Shown here: piece after piece, positions 51,420 through 60,917 of the stretch
Position numbering within the stretch: position 1 is the first letter of the stretch
Layout of the letters: every line of letters starts with the position of its first letter
NCBI RefSeq assembly: GCF_014648075.1
Contig: NZ_BMQK01000017.1
Span: 1-64,000, forward strand
Direction of reading: 5' to 3'
Source of the DNA: Streptomyces ruber
Lineage (GTDB): Bacteria > Actinomycetota > Actinomycetes > Streptomycetales > Streptomycetaceae
DNA length: 64,000 nt
Translations under genes and position numbers: made by a program
Notes under the pieces: generated by a model
What the model was told of the DNA's origin: nothing
Databases searched by the model: none
Seen by the model: the letters and a program-made list of their open reading frames with translations, nothing else

Positions 51420-52315
51420 CCACCAACGCCGTCGAGACCCGTCCGGTCGCTCCCGCCCCCGCCGCGGACGAGCCGCCGCGGCGGCCGAAGAAGGCCCAGC
51501 GCGCCTGGGACGAGGTGCCGCGCTGGCAGATCTACCTGCCGCTCTCGATCTACCTGGTCTTCACCCTCGTCCCCTTCTACTGGATCCTGCTGTTCGCGCT
51601 GCGCCCGGCCGGCTCCACCTCGCTCGTGCCCTGGCCGATGACGTTCGAGCACTTCGAGAAGGTGTGGACGGAACGTTCCTTCGGCACCTACTTCGAGAAC
51701 AGCGTGTACGTCGGCATCGCCACCCTGGTGATGACCACGCTCGTCGCCCTCGCCGGCGGGTACGCCCTCGCCCGCTTCGACTTCAAGATCAAACGCGGGT
51801 TCATGCTGGCGCTGCTCTGCTCGCAGTTCGTGCCGGGCGCGCTGCTGCTGGTCCCGCTGTTCCAGATCTTCGCCGAGCTCAGCATGATCAACTCGTTGGG
51901 CAGCGTCATCATCGCCGAGACGGTCTTCCAGCTCCCGCTGTCGATGATCCTGATCAGCAACTTCATCAAGAACGTGCCGTACTCCCTGGAGGAGGCGGCC
52001 TGGGTGGACGGCTGCAGCCGGTTCAGGGCCTTCGTCACGATCGTGCTGCCGCTGCTGCGGCCCGGTCTGATCGCCGTCGGCTCGTTCGCCTTCGTGCACT
52101 CCTGGAACCACTTCCTGTTCGCGCTGATGTTCCTCAGCAACCAGGAGAAGCAGACCATCCCGGTCGGCCTGAACACCCTGCTCAGCGCCGACAGCGTCGA
52201 CCTGGGCGCCCTCGCCGCGGGCGGCATCATCGCCGCCGTCCCCGTCGTGGTCGTGTTCGCCTTCATCCAGAAGTGGCTGATCACGGGCTTCAGCGCCGGG
52301 GCGGTGAAGGGATGA
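51416..52315 (+). CDS. Carbohydrate ABC transporter permease 2 of the pectin island (MalG type)
   Basis: A 299-residue CUT1 permease. Helix 1 is YLPLSIYLVFTLVPFYWILL, the EAA loop is YSLEEAAWVDGCSRFRAFVT near residue 188, and the FAFVHSWNHFLFALMFLSN helix follows. GTG 51416 overlaps the previous stop as GTGA. Its own stop overlaps the pectate lyase start, an unusual direct coupling of a membrane permease with a secreted enzyme. The ATPase must come from elsewhere (MsiK type). Confidence 0.93.
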   Translation: MTTNAVETRPVAPAPAADEPPRRPKKAQRAWDEVPRWQIYLPLSIYLVFTLVPFYWILLFALRPAGSTSLVPWPMTFEHFEKVWTERSFGTYFENSVYVGIATLVMTTLVALAGGYALARFDFKIKRGFMLALLCSQFVPGALLLVPLFQIFAELSMINSLGSVIIAETVFQLPLSMILISNFIKNVPYSLEEAAWVDGCSRFRAFVTIVLPLLRPGLIAVGSFAFVHSWNHFLFALMFLSNQEKQTIPVGLNTLLSADSVDLGALAAGGIIAAVPVVVVFAFIQKWLITGFSAGAVKG

Positions 52316-53643
52316 GAGCCGTCAGACTCCTCGCCGTGGCCGGAGTGCTGGGCCTCGTGCTCGGCACCCCGGCCGGGGCGGACACCCGTGACCCCGCCAC
52401 CGACGCCGTTCCGGCCGGCGCCCGCGACATCGGCCGCGAGACGCTCGCCGCCGACGACGGGTGGGCGGCGGCCGACGGTGGCACCACGGGGGGTTCCACC
52501 GCCGACGACGCCCACGTCTTCACCGTGCGCACCCGCGCCGAACTGGTCCGCGCCCTCGACGGGGGCAGCGACACCCCGAAGATCATCAAGGTCGCGGGCA
52601 CCATCGACGCCAACACCTCCGACTCCGGCCGCCGGCTCGACTGCGACGACTACGCGACCGACGGCTACGACCTGCGGAAGTACCTCGCCGCGTACGACCC
52701 GCGCACCTGGGGCGCCGCCAAGCCGAGCGGGGCCCAGGAGGAGGCCCGGCAGGCGTCGGCCGCGCGCCAGGCCGAGCGGGTCGAGCTGGCCGTCGGGTCG
52801 AACACCACGATCGTCGGCCTCGGCGGCAAGGCCGTCCTCAAGGGCGCCAGCCTCCAGGTCGAGGACGCGGACAACGTGATCGTCCGCAACCTCGAACTCC
52901 GCGACGCCTACGACTGCTTCCCCGTCTGGCAGCCGAACACGGGCGGCCTCGGCGACTGGAAGAGCGCGTACGACAACATCTGGCTGCGCGGCGCCACTCA
53001 CGTATGGATCGACCACGTCACCCTCTCCGACAAGGGCCACCCGGACGAGGACGAGCCCACGTACTTCGGCCGCAACTACCTCCGCCACGACGGCCTGCTG
53101 GACATCACCAACGCCTCCGACCTGGTCACCGTCTCCTGGAGCCGGTTCACCGACCACGACAAGGCGATGCTCATCGGCAACGGCGACACCGCCACCGGAG
53201 ACCGCGGCAAGCTGCGGGTCACCCTGCACCACAACGAGTTCGCGGGCGTCGTGCAGCGCGCGCCCCGCGTCCGCTTCGGGCAGGTGCACCTCTACAACAA
53301 CCGGTACGTCGTCCCCGAGGACGCCCACGACTACCGCTACTCGCTCGGCGTCTCCACCGAGTCCGCCGTGTACGCCGAGAACAACGCCTTCCACACCCCG
53401 GGCCACGTCGAGGTCGCCGACCTGGTGAAGAGCTGGAACGGCACGGCCCTGCACCAGACGGGCACGCTCTTCAACGGCTACCCGGTGGACCTGCTGGCCA
53501 TCCACAACGCGTACAACTCCGGCAGCGAGCGCGACCTGACGGCCGACGTCGGCTGGACGCCCGTGCTGCACGGCGAGATCGACAGCGCCCGGCGGGCGGA
53601 CCGCGAGGTCGCCCGGGACGCGGGCGCCGGGAGGCTCCGATGA
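52312..53643 (+). CDS. Secreted pectate lyase (PL1) A
   Basis: This 443-residue exported enzyme cleaves polygalacturonate by beta-elimination. The signal peptide is MRAVRLLAVAGVLGLVLGTP, with a cut near AGA. The right-handed parallel beta-helix has the PL1 blocks THVWIDHVTLSDKGHPDEDE near residue 230 (Ca-binding acidic residues) and VVQRAPRVRFGQVHLYNNRY near residue 317, with the catalytic R-A-P-x-x-R. N-terminal residues GWAAADGGTTGG are the conserved PL1 start. A second paralogue lies at 59592. The stop overlaps the oxidoreductase ATG. Confidence 0.92.
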   Translation: MRAVRLLAVAGVLGLVLGTPAGADTRDPATDAVPAGARDIGRETLAADDGWAAADGGTTGGSTADDAHVFTVRTRAELVRALDGGSDTPKIIKVAGTIDANTSDSGRRLDCDDYATDGYDLRKYLAAYDPRTWGAAKPSGAQEEARQASAARQAERVELAVGSNTTIVGLGGKAVLKGASLQVEDADNVIVRNLELRDAYDCFPVWQPNTGGLGDWKSAYDNIWLRGATHVWIDHVTLSDKGHPDEDEPTYFGRNYLRHDGLLDITNASDLVTVSWSRFTDHDKAMLIGNGDTATGDRGKLRVTLHHNEFAGVVQRAPRVRFGQVHLYNNRYVVPEDAHDYRYSLGVSTESAVYAENNAFHTPGHVEVADLVKSWNGTALHQTGTLFNGYPVDLLAIHNAYNSGSERDLTADVGWTPVLHGEIDSARRADREVARDAGAGRLR

Positions 53644-54812
53644 CCCCGTACACCACCCCGCTGCCCGTGGTCCTCGCGGGCGCCCGCGGGCACGGCCGCT
53701 GGCACCTGGCGAACATCCGCCGCCTGAAGGACGCGGGCCTCGTACGGCTCGCCGGGATCTGCGAGCTGACGCCGCTGACCGCCGAGGAGCTCGGCGACGG
53801 CCTCGGCACCCCCGAGCAGTCCTCCGACCTCGGCGCCCTGCTCGACGCGACCGGCGCCGCGGTCGCCGTGATCTGCACCCCGATCCCCACCCACACCGAC
53901 CTCGCGCTGACCGCCGCCGGACGGGGCGTGCACCTGCTGCTGGAGAAGCCGCCCGCGCCGTCGTACGCGGAGTTCCGGCGGATGGCGGACGGTGTCGCGG
54001 CGGCCGGGGTCGCCTGCCAGATCGGCTTCCAGTCGCTGGGCTCGCACGCCGTGCCCGCGATCCGGCGGATGCTCGCCGAAGGAGTGATCGGCGAGGTCAC
54101 CGGGGTCGGCGGCGCCGGGGCGTGGGCCCGCGACGAGGCGTACTTCCGGCGGGCGCCCTGGGCGGGCCGGCGCCGCATGGACGGCGTCGACGTGATCGAC
54201 GGGGCGCTGACCAACCCCCTCGCGCACGCCGTCGCCACCGCCCTCGCGCTCGACGGGTCGGTGCGCGCCGAGGACGTCGCCGGCATCGAGACCGAACTGC
54301 TGCACGCCAACGCCATCGAGTCCGACGACACCTCCTGCGTACGGATCACCACGGCGGCCGGCGGCCGGATCACCGTCGCCGCCACCCTGTGCGCCGAGCA
54401 CCCCGGCGAGCCGTACGTCGTCGTGCACGGCACCAGCGGCCGGATCACCTTCTTCTACAAGCAGGACCGGGTCCTGGTGCAGCGCGCCGGCCACGGCCCC
54501 GAGGAGAGCGAGTACGGCCGCACCGACCTGCTGGAGAACCTCGTGGAGCACCTCACCGGGGGCGGCGAGCTGCTGGTCCCGCCCGCCGCGACCGGCGCCT
54601 TCATGCGGGTCGTGGAGGCGGTCCGGCAGGCCCCCGACCCGGCCGCGCTGCCGGAGGATGCCTGGCGGTACGAGCCGGGGGACGGGCCGGGGCAGGCCCG
54701 CCGCGTCGTCCCCGGCGTCGACGCCCTGGTCGCCGGGGCCGCCGACACCCTCGCCCTCTACTCCGAACTGGGCGCCGCCTGGGCGCCGTCGAGGAAGGTG
54801 AGCACCGGATGA
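53640..54812 (+). CDS. Gfo/Idh/MocA-family oxidoreductase
   Basis: A 390-residue NAD(P)-dependent sugar oxidoreductase. The nucleotide loop is AGARGHGRWHLANIRRLKDA near residue 13 (G-x-R-G-H-G-x). VICTPIPTHTDLALTAAGRG near residue 78 and the E-K-P motif in HLLLEKPPAPSYAEFRRMAD near residue 98 are canonical. Its stop overlaps the PmoA-like gene start. Gfo/Idh and PmoA-like genes commonly travel together in plant-polysaccharide loci, where they may process unusual or modified sugars. The substrate is unknown. Confidence 0.9.
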   Translation: MTPYTTPLPVVLAGARGHGRWHLANIRRLKDAGLVRLAGICELTPLTAEELGDGLGTPEQSSDLGALLDATGAAVAVICTPIPTHTDLALTAAGRGVHLLLEKPPAPSYAEFRRMADGVAAAGVACQIGFQSLGSHAVPAIRRMLAEGVIGEVTGVGGAGAWARDEAYFRRAPWAGRRRMDGVDVIDGALTNPLAHAVATALALDGSVRAEDVAGIETELLHANAIESDDTSCVRITTAAGGRITVAATLCAEHPGEPYVVVHGTSGRITFFYKQDRVLVQRAGHGPEESEYGRTDLLENLVEHLTGGGELLVPPAATGAFMRVVEAVRQAPDPAALPEDAWRYEPGDGPGQARRVVPGVDALVAGAADTLALYSELGAAWAPSRKVSTG

Positions 54813-55654
54813 CCGCCGACGAACCGATCGTCCTGCGGGTCGCGGGCCGCCCGGTCGGCCGCTACACCACCCGGCCCGACCTGCCGCCCACGTCCTCCCC
54901 GCGCCCCTACCTGCACCCGGTCACCACCCTGGCGGGCACCGTCGTCACCGAGCTGGCGCCCGCCGACCACCCGCACCACCTCGGCGTCGGTGTCGCCGTT
55001 CCCGACGTCGAGGGGCACAACTTCTGGGGCGGGCGCACCTTCGTCCGCGGCCGGGGCCCGACCGAGCTCGACAACCACGGCACCCAGCGGCACACCGCCT
55101 TCCAGCTGTGCGACCCGGACGGCTTCGTGGAGGAGCTGCGCTGGGCGGTGGCGGGCGGCGAGCTGCTGCGGGAGCGCCGCACGGTCGCGGCCACCGAACT
55201 CACGGGCACCGCCTGGGCGCTGGACTTCACCTTCTCCCTCACCAACATCACCCAGGACCCGCTGACCATCGGCAGCCCGGCCACCAACGGGCGCCCCGGC
55301 GCCGCGTACGGCGGCTTCTTCTGGCGCGCCCGCAAGGAGGACACCGTGCCGCGCGTGTTCACCCCCGGCCGCGAGGGCGAGCCGGTCGTCCACGGCACCC
55401 GCGCCGACTGGATCGCCCTGGCGGGCTCGGACTGGACCCTCGTCTTCTCCGGTGCCACCGACGAGACCCGCGAGGACCCGTGGTTCGTGCGGGCCGGGGA
55501 GTACCCGGGTGTCGGCTCGTCCCTCGCGCACGACGAGCGGCCGGCGATCGAGCCGGGCGACACCCTCGTACGGCGGATCGTGACCGTCGTCGCCGACGGC
55601 GTCCTCGAACGGGACGAGGCGGCGTCGCTGGTGCGGAAGGCGGTGAACCCGTGA
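54809..55654 (+). CDS. PmoA-like (DUF6807) protein
   Basis: A 281-residue cytosolic beta-rich protein of the so-called methane-oxygenase PmoA/DUF6807 group; the name reflects automatic annotation, not methane oxidation. Features are RPYLHPVTTLAGTVVTELAP near residue 31, ADHPHHLGVGVAVPDVEGHN near residue 52 (a His-rich potential active site), and FFWRARKEDTVPRVFTPGRE near residue 170. It is coupled to genes on both sides by 4-base overlaps. Such proteins are frequent in pectin and rhamnogalacturonan loci; the activity is not known. Confidence 0.83.
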   Translation: MTADEPIVLRVAGRPVGRYTTRPDLPPTSSPRPYLHPVTTLAGTVVTELAPADHPHHLGVGVAVPDVEGHNFWGGRTFVRGRGPTELDNHGTQRHTAFQLCDPDGFVEELRWAVAGGELLRERRTVAATELTGTAWALDFTFSLTNITQDPLTIGSPATNGRPGAAYGGFFWRARKEDTVPRVFTPGREGEPVVHGTRADWIALAGSDWTLVFSGATDETREDPWFVRAGEYPGVGSSLAHDERPAIEPGDTLVRRIVTVVADGVLERDEAASLVRKAVNP

Positions 55655-57216
55655 GCACCGCAGCAACGGCCGGGGCGGCCGCCTTCAGCGCCGACCTGGG
55701 CGACGGCACGTACCGCAATCCGATCCTGGACGCCGACTGGTCCGACCCGGACGTCGTCCGCGTCGGCGACGACTTCTACCTCACGGCGTCCAGTTTCGGC
55801 CGTGTCCCGGGACTCCCGCTCCTGCACTCGCGCGACCTGGTCAACTGGACGCTCGTGGGACACGCCCTGGACCGTCTGCAGCCCGCGGCCGAGTTCCGCG
55901 TCCCCCGGCACGACTGCGGGGTGTGGGCGCCCTCCCTGCGCCACCACGACGACCGATTCTGGATCTTCTGGGGCGATCCCGACCACGGTATCTTCCAGAT
56001 CAACGCACCGGAGATCGGCGGCCCGTGGACCCGGCCGCACCTGCTCAAGGCGGGCAAGGGGCTCATCGACGCCTGCCCGCTGTGGGACGAGGACACCGGC
56101 GAGGCCTACCTCGTGCACGCCTGGGCCAAGTCCCGCTCCGGGATCAAGAACCGCCTGACCGGGCACCGGATGCGCCCGGACGGCACCGGACTGCTCGACG
56201 AGGGCAAGGTGATCGTGGACGGGGACCGCATCCCGGGCTGGTTCACGCTGGAAGGACCCAAGCTGTACCGCCACGACGGCTGGTTCTGGATCCTCGCGCC
56301 CGCCGGCGGCGTCGAGACCGGCTGGCAGGGCGCGTTCCGCTCACGGTCGTTCTTCGGCCCGTACGAGGAACGGGTCGTCCTGGAGCAGGGCGACACCGAC
56401 GTCAACGGCCCCCACCAGGGCGGCTGGGTGCGCACGGCGGCCGGGGAGGACTGGTTCGTGCACTTCCAGCAGCGGGGCGCGTACGGGCGGGTCGTCCACC
56501 TGCAGCCGGTGCGCTGGGACGGTGGGGGAGGCTGGCCCGTGATGGGCGACGAGGGCGTCCCCGTCGCCGTACACCGCAAGCCGGCCCTCCCCCCGCAGCC
56601 CCCGGCCGCCCCCGCCACCGACGACGACTTCCCCGGCGGGCGGTACGGCCGCCAGTGGCAGTGGACCGCCAATCCCGGCGAGGGCTGGGCCCCCCGGCAC
56701 TCCGCCGACGGACTCCGGCTGACCTGTGTACGCAGCGCCGACGCGCACGACCCGCGCAAGCTGCCCAACGTGCTCACCCAGCGGCTGCCCGGCCTCCCGG
56801 TCACCGTCGAGGTGGAGCTGCGGCTGCACGGTGAGGAGCCGGGCGCGAAGGCCGGACTGGTCGTCCTCGGCGACGCGTTCTCCTGGATCGGCCTGGAGCG
56901 CGGCGACGACGGGACCGTACGGCTCGTGCACCGGTTCGGGGAGTCCGTCGCCGCGTCGGAGCGGGACGCCGCGCCCGCGCGGCCGGCGCCCGGGGGCCGG
57001 GCCCGGCTGCGGATCGAGACCGCCGCCGGGGCGCGCTGCCGCTTCTCCTGCGACACCGGGGACGGCTTCCGCCCCTCGGGCCAGGTCTTCGCCGCGACGC
57101 CCTGGCGCTGGGTCGGCGCCCTGCTCGGCCTGTTCGCGGTGGCGCCGCCCGGCGGGGGACACGCCGGGGCGGCCACCTTCACGCGGTTCCGCATCACCGC
57201 ACGGCCGACGTCCTGA
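55651..57216 (+). CDS. Intracellular glycoside hydrolase family 43
   Basis: A 521-residue enzyme without signal peptide. The N-terminal five-bladed propeller shows NPILDADWSDPDVVRVGDDF near residue 23 (catalytic base Asp), FWIFWGDPDHGIFQINAPEI near residue 105, and the general acid Glu probably in WFTLEGPKLYRHDG near residue 200. A C-terminal beta-sandwich of about 200 residues (from DDDFPGGRYGRQWQWTANPG) is the usual GH43 accessory domain. Likely an alpha-L-arabinofuranosidase or exo-galactosidase acting on imported side-chain oligomers. GTG 55651 overlaps the previous stop. Confidence 0.88.
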   Translation: MSTAATAGAAAFSADLGDGTYRNPILDADWSDPDVVRVGDDFYLTASSFGRVPGLPLLHSRDLVNWTLVGHALDRLQPAAEFRVPRHDCGVWAPSLRHHDDRFWIFWGDPDHGIFQINAPEIGGPWTRPHLLKAGKGLIDACPLWDEDTGEAYLVHAWAKSRSGIKNRLTGHRMRPDGTGLLDEGKVIVDGDRIPGWFTLEGPKLYRHDGWFWILAPAGGVETGWQGAFRSRSFFGPYEERVVLEQGDTDVNGPHQGGWVRTAAGEDWFVHFQQRGAYGRVVHLQPVRWDGGGGWPVMGDEGVPVAVHRKPALPPQPPAAPATDDDFPGGRYGRQWQWTANPGEGWAPRHSADGLRLTCVRSADAHDPRKLPNVLTQRLPGLPVTVEVELRLHGEEPGAKAGLVVLGDAFSWIGLERGDDGTVRLVHRFGESVAASERDAAPARPAPGGRARLRIETAAGARCRFSCDTGDGFRPSGQVFAATPWRWVGALLGLFAVAPPGGGHAGAATFTRFRITARPTS

Positions 57217-57301
57217 CGCACCACATCCCCACGCGACACGTTCCGCTCAGCCCCCCACACCGTCCCACCCCTCGTTGGATCCAGAAGAAGAGAGCCGACC
57301 G

Positions 57302-58663
57302 ATGAAGATCAGCATTCTCAGGAACAGCCGAGGCACGCGCCGCGCACCGGCCGCCGTCACCCTGGGCGCCGCGCTCGCGCTGACGCTCACCGCCTGCGGT
57401 GACGACGGCACCGGCGCGGCCGGCGACGCGGGCGCCGAGGGCAGCGGCACGGGCAAGATCGTTTTCTGGGACAACAACGGCGGTGTGCGCACCGACATCT
57501 GGAAGGAGATCATCGCCGACTTCGAGAAGGCGAACCCGGACATCGACGTCGAGTACGTCGGCATATCGGCCACCGAGTACCAGTCCAAGGTCGACACCGC
57601 CATCCAGGGCGGCGGACTGCCGGACGTCGGCGGCGTCGGCGCCGCCATGGCCGCCGGTTTCGCGGCCCAGGACGCCCTGGAGCCGCTGCAGGACCGGCTC
57701 GCCGAGTCCTCGCTCGACGGCAAGGTCAACGAGAGCATGCTGGAGTCGCTGAAGTCGGCCGGCGGCTCCGAGGACAACCTCTACTCGGTCCCGACCTCCG
57801 CCAACAACGGTGTGCTCTACTACCGCACCGACCTGTTCCGGAAGGCGGGCCTCGAGGAGCCGACCACCTGGGAGCGGTTCTACGAGGCGGCCGAGAAGCT
57901 CACCGACGCCAAGAACAACGCGTTCGGCTACACGATCCGCGGCGGCGCGGGCTCCATCGCGCAGGCGCTGGACGCGATGTACGGGCAGTCCGGCATCACC
58001 TCGTTCTGGGACGAGAACGAGGAGAAGACCACCCTCAACGATCCCAAGAACGTCGAGGCGCTGGAGAAGTACGCGGCCCTCTACAAGAAGACCACTCCCT
58101 CCGCCGACCTCAACAACGACTTCACCAAGATGGTCGCCCAATGGGACTCCGGCACCATCGGCATGCTGAACCACAACCTCGGCTCGTACCAGGACCACGT
58201 GAACGCGGTCGGCACCGACAAGTTCCGCGGCATCCCGCAGCCGACCGGCCCCGGCGGCAAGCGGGTCCAGGTCTCCAACCCGGTCGACGGCCTCGGCATC
58301 TTCAAGAGCTCGAAGAACAAGGGCGCCGCCTGGAAGTTCATCGAGTTCGCCACGTCGCCCGAGGCGAACTCGAAGTTCAACGAGTCGGCGGGCCAGGTCC
58401 CGGCGAACAACGACGCCGCCAAGGACGAGTGGATCACCAAGGCCGAGCCGACCAAGCTCGCCGCGGACGCCCTCAGCGACGGCTCCACCACCATCGTCCA
58501 GCTCCCGTACTACCTGCCCGACTGGAACACCCTGTCCAAGACCGACAACGAGCCCAACTTCCAGAAGGTCCTGCTCGGCGACATGAGCGCCAAGGAGTTC
58601 CTGGACACGATGGCCGACCAGCTCAACGAGGCCCAGGCGGAGTGGAACGAGCGCAAGCAGTAG
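57302..58663 (+). CDS. Carbohydrate-binding lipoprotein of the pectin island
   Basis: A 453-residue family 1 solute-binding lipoprotein. The signal peptide (MKISILRNSRGTRRAPAAVT) leads to the lipobox LTAC near residue 32, then a Gly/Ala/Asp linker. The core shows IVFWDNNGGVRTDIWKEIIA near residue 54 and ITSFWDENEEKTTLNDPKNV near residue 234. An AGAAGAAGAGAG stretch provides the ribosome site. It is the binding partner of the two permeases 6 kb upstream, closing the operon; a terminator follows at once. Confidence 0.92.
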   Translation: MKISILRNSRGTRRAPAAVTLGAALALTLTACGDDGTGAAGDAGAEGSGTGKIVFWDNNGGVRTDIWKEIIADFEKANPDIDVEYVGISATEYQSKVDTAIQGGGLPDVGGVGAAMAAGFAAQDALEPLQDRLAESSLDGKVNESMLESLKSAGGSEDNLYSVPTSANNGVLYYRTDLFRKAGLEEPTTWERFYEAAEKLTDAKNNAFGYTIRGGAGSIAQALDAMYGQSGITSFWDENEEKTTLNDPKNVEALEKYAALYKKTTPSADLNNDFTKMVAQWDSGTIGMLNHNLGSYQDHVNAVGTDKFRGIPQPTGPGGKRVQVSNPVDGLGIFKSSKNKGAAWKFIEFATSPEANSKFNESAGQVPANNDAAKDEWITKAEPTKLAADALSDGSTTIVQLPYYLPDWNTLSKTDNEPNFQKVLLGDMSAKEFLDTMADQLNEAQAEWNERKQ

Positions 58664-58690
58664 CGCTCCGCCGTCCGGTTCGGGTACAGC

Positions 58691-58717
58691 CCCCGCGCCC
58701 CTTCCAGGGGCGCGGGG
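58691..58717 (+). terminator. Terminator after the binding-protein gene
   Basis: CCCCGCGCCCC pairs perfectly with GGGGCGCGGGG around a TTCCA loop (11 base pairs), 27 bases after the stop. Confidence 0.85.
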
Positions 58718-58744
58718 CCCTCCTTCCCCGAAAGGCACACCGTC

Positions 58745-59545
58745 GTGTCACTCACCCGCAGACAGGTCACCACCGCGGCCCTGGCCGCCCTCCCCCTCGC
58801 CGTCGCGGCGGCGCCCTCCGCGTCCGCGCACGGCTCCCGGGGCCCCCGCGAGCGGACCGTCCACATCGCCGGTGACTCCACCGCCGCCCAGAAGTACGCG
58901 GACGCGGCCCCCGAGACCGGCTGGGGCATGGCCCTGCCGTTCTTCCTGAGCGGCGGCGTCCGGGTCGCCAACCACGCGGTCAACGGCCGCAGTTCGAAAA
59001 GTTTCGCCGACGAGGGGCGGCTGGACGCGATCCTGGCGGTGATCCGCCCCGGCGACCTCCTCCTCGTCCAGTTCGGCCACAACGACTCAAAGTCCGAGGA
59101 CCCCACGCGCCACACCGAGCCCTGGACGACGTACCAGGACCACCTGCGCCGGTACGTCGACGGCGCCCGTGCCCGCGGGGCCCGGCCCGTGCTCGCCACG
59201 TCCGTCGAGCGCAGGCGGTTCGCCGCGGACGGCACGGCGGTGCGCACCCACGGCGCGTACCCGGCGGCGATGCGCGCCCTCGCCGCCGAGGAGGGCGTCG
59301 CGCTGCTCGACATCGAGGCGCTGTCCCTCGCGCTGTGGCAGGAGCTCGGCGTCGAGGAGACCAAGAAGTACTTCAACTGGACGGCCACCGAGCAGGACAA
59401 CACCCACTTCGACCCGCCCGGCGCGATCGCCGTGGCCAGGCTCGTCGCGCGGGAGCTGCTGCGCCGCCGCGTCCTCGCGCCCCGTGACGTGCGGCGCCTG
59501 GAGGACGCGATCCCCGAGTCGTGGATCACCTGGCCCGAGGCGTAG
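58745..59545 (+). CDS. Secreted rhamnogalacturonan acetylesterase (SGNH hydrolase)
   Basis: A 266-residue GDSL/SGNH esterase, probably family CE12, removing acetyl groups from the rhamnogalacturonan backbone. The N terminus MSLTRRQVTTAALAALPLAV is a Tat-type signal ending near ASA-H. Block I is HIAGDSTAAQKYADAAPETG near residue 40, block II NHAVNGRSSKSF near residue 77, block III VQFGHNDSKSEDP near residue 108, and block V DNTHFDPPGAIAVARLVARE near residue 219 with the Asp/His dyad. The GTG start at 58745 lies 28 bases after a terminator. Confidence 0.9.
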   Translation: MSLTRRQVTTAALAALPLAVAAAPSASAHGSRGPRERTVHIAGDSTAAQKYADAAPETGWGMALPFFLSGGVRVANHAVNGRSSKSFADEGRLDAILAVIRPGDLLLVQFGHNDSKSEDPTRHTEPWTTYQDHLRRYVDGARARGARPVLATSVERRRFAADGTAVRTHGAYPAAMRALAAEEGVALLDIEALSLALWQELGVEETKKYFNWTATEQDNTHFDPPGAIAVARLVARELLRRRVLAPRDVRRLEDAIPESWITWPEA

Positions 59546-59591
59546 CTCCGCAACCCCGAGAACCCGACCCGACCGAAAGGGACGTCACCTC

Positions 59592-60917
59592 ATGCGCACC
59601 CGCGCCTGGCATGCACCTGTCATAGTTCGTACCACCGCCCTCGTCGGCTGCACCGCCCTCGTCCTCGCCGTCACCGCCACCACCGCCTCGGCCCACGGCC
59701 CCTCCCGCGACCTCGCCCGGCAGACCCTCGCCGCGAAGGACGGCTGGGCCGCCGAGGGCGCCGGGACCACGGGCGGCGCGGCCGCCACCGCCGAGCACGT
59801 GTACACGGTCACCACCTGGGACGGGTTCAAGGCCGCGCTCGCCGCCGGCGGGAACGCCCCGAAGATCGTCACGGTGAAGGGCACGATCGACCCGGTCGCG
59901 GACGGCTGCGACGCGTTCGAGGCCGAGGGCTACGACTTCGACGCCTACCTGGAGAAATACTCCCCGGAGAACTGGGGCCTCGACGAGGACCTGTCCGCCG
60001 AGCCCGCCGGCAGCCCCGAGGGCCTGCGCGCGGCCTCCGCCGCCGCCCAGGACAAGGCCATCAAGGTCAACGTGCCCTCCAACACCACCATCGTGGGCGT
60101 GGGCAGAGACGCCGGCATCAGAGGCGGCAGCCTCCAGATCAGAGACGCGGACAACGTCATCGTCCGCAACCTCACCATCGAGGCGCCCCTCGACTGCTTC
60201 CCCCAGTGGGACCCGACCGACGGCGACAGCGGCGCCTGGAACTCCGAGTACGACGCGGTCGTCGTGTACGGCTCCACCCACGTGTGGATCGACCACAACA
60301 CGCTCACCGACGGCCGCTACCCCGACAGCACCCTCCCCGCCCACTTCGGCCGGACCTACCAGCAGCACGACGGTCTGCTCGACATCGTGCGCGGTGCGAA
60401 CCACGTGACGGTGTCCTGGAACTCGTTCGAGAACCACGACAAGACGATCCTCATCGGCAACAGCGACGGCGCCTCCGCCACCGACGCCGGCAAGCTCAAG
60501 GTCACCCTCCACCACAACCGGTTCGAGGGCATCGTGGAGCGCGCGCCGCGCGTCCGCTTCGGCCAGGTCGACGCGTACAACAACCACTACGTGGTCACCA
60601 AGGACCAGAAGTACGGCTACTCCCTCGGCGTCGGCGTCTCCTCGCAGCTGTACGCCGAGAGGAACGCCTTCTCCCTCCCGGCCGGCACCAGCCCCGCCGC
60701 GACCCTGAAGAAGTGGAGCGAGGCCCCGCTCACCGCCAAGGACAACTACGTCAACGGCAAGCGCACGGACCTCGTCGCCGTGCACAACGCGGAGAAGCCG
60801 GAGGAGGCCCTCCAGTCCGGCGCCGGGTGGAAGCCCGCGCTGCGGACCAAGGTCGACGACCCGCTCCTCGTGCCCCTGGTCGTCGGCCTGGGCGCGGGCG
60901 CCGGGAAGGTGCGGTGA
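59592..60917 (+). CDS. Secreted pectate lyase (PL1) B
   Basis: A 441-residue paralogue of the lyase at 52312. The signal peptide (MRTRAWHAPVIVRTTALVGC and following hydrophobic part) cuts near ASA-H. The PL1 blocks are THVWIDHNTLTDGRYPDSTL near residue 232 and IVERAPRVRFGQVDAYNNHY near residue 315. The N-terminal GWAAEGAGTTGGAAATAEHV and C-terminal Gly/Ala-rich GAGAGKVR parallel the first copy. It is coupled to the pectin methylesterase gene by a GTGA overlap, so de-esterification and cleavage are made together. Confidence 0.92.
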   Translation: MRTRAWHAPVIVRTTALVGCTALVLAVTATTASAHGPSRDLARQTLAAKDGWAAEGAGTTGGAAATAEHVYTVTTWDGFKAALAAGGNAPKIVTVKGTIDPVADGCDAFEAEGYDFDAYLEKYSPENWGLDEDLSAEPAGSPEGLRAASAAAQDKAIKVNVPSNTTIVGVGRDAGIRGGSLQIRDADNVIVRNLTIEAPLDCFPQWDPTDGDSGAWNSEYDAVVVYGSTHVWIDHNTLTDGRYPDSTLPAHFGRTYQQHDGLLDIVRGANHVTVSWNSFENHDKTILIGNSDGASATDAGKLKVTLHHNRFEGIVERAPRVRFGQVDAYNNHYVVTKDQKYGYSLGVGVSSQLYAERNAFSLPAGTSPAATLKKWSEAPLTAKDNYVNGKRTDLVAVHNAEKPEEALQSGAGWKPALRTKVDDPLLVPLVVGLGAGAGKVR

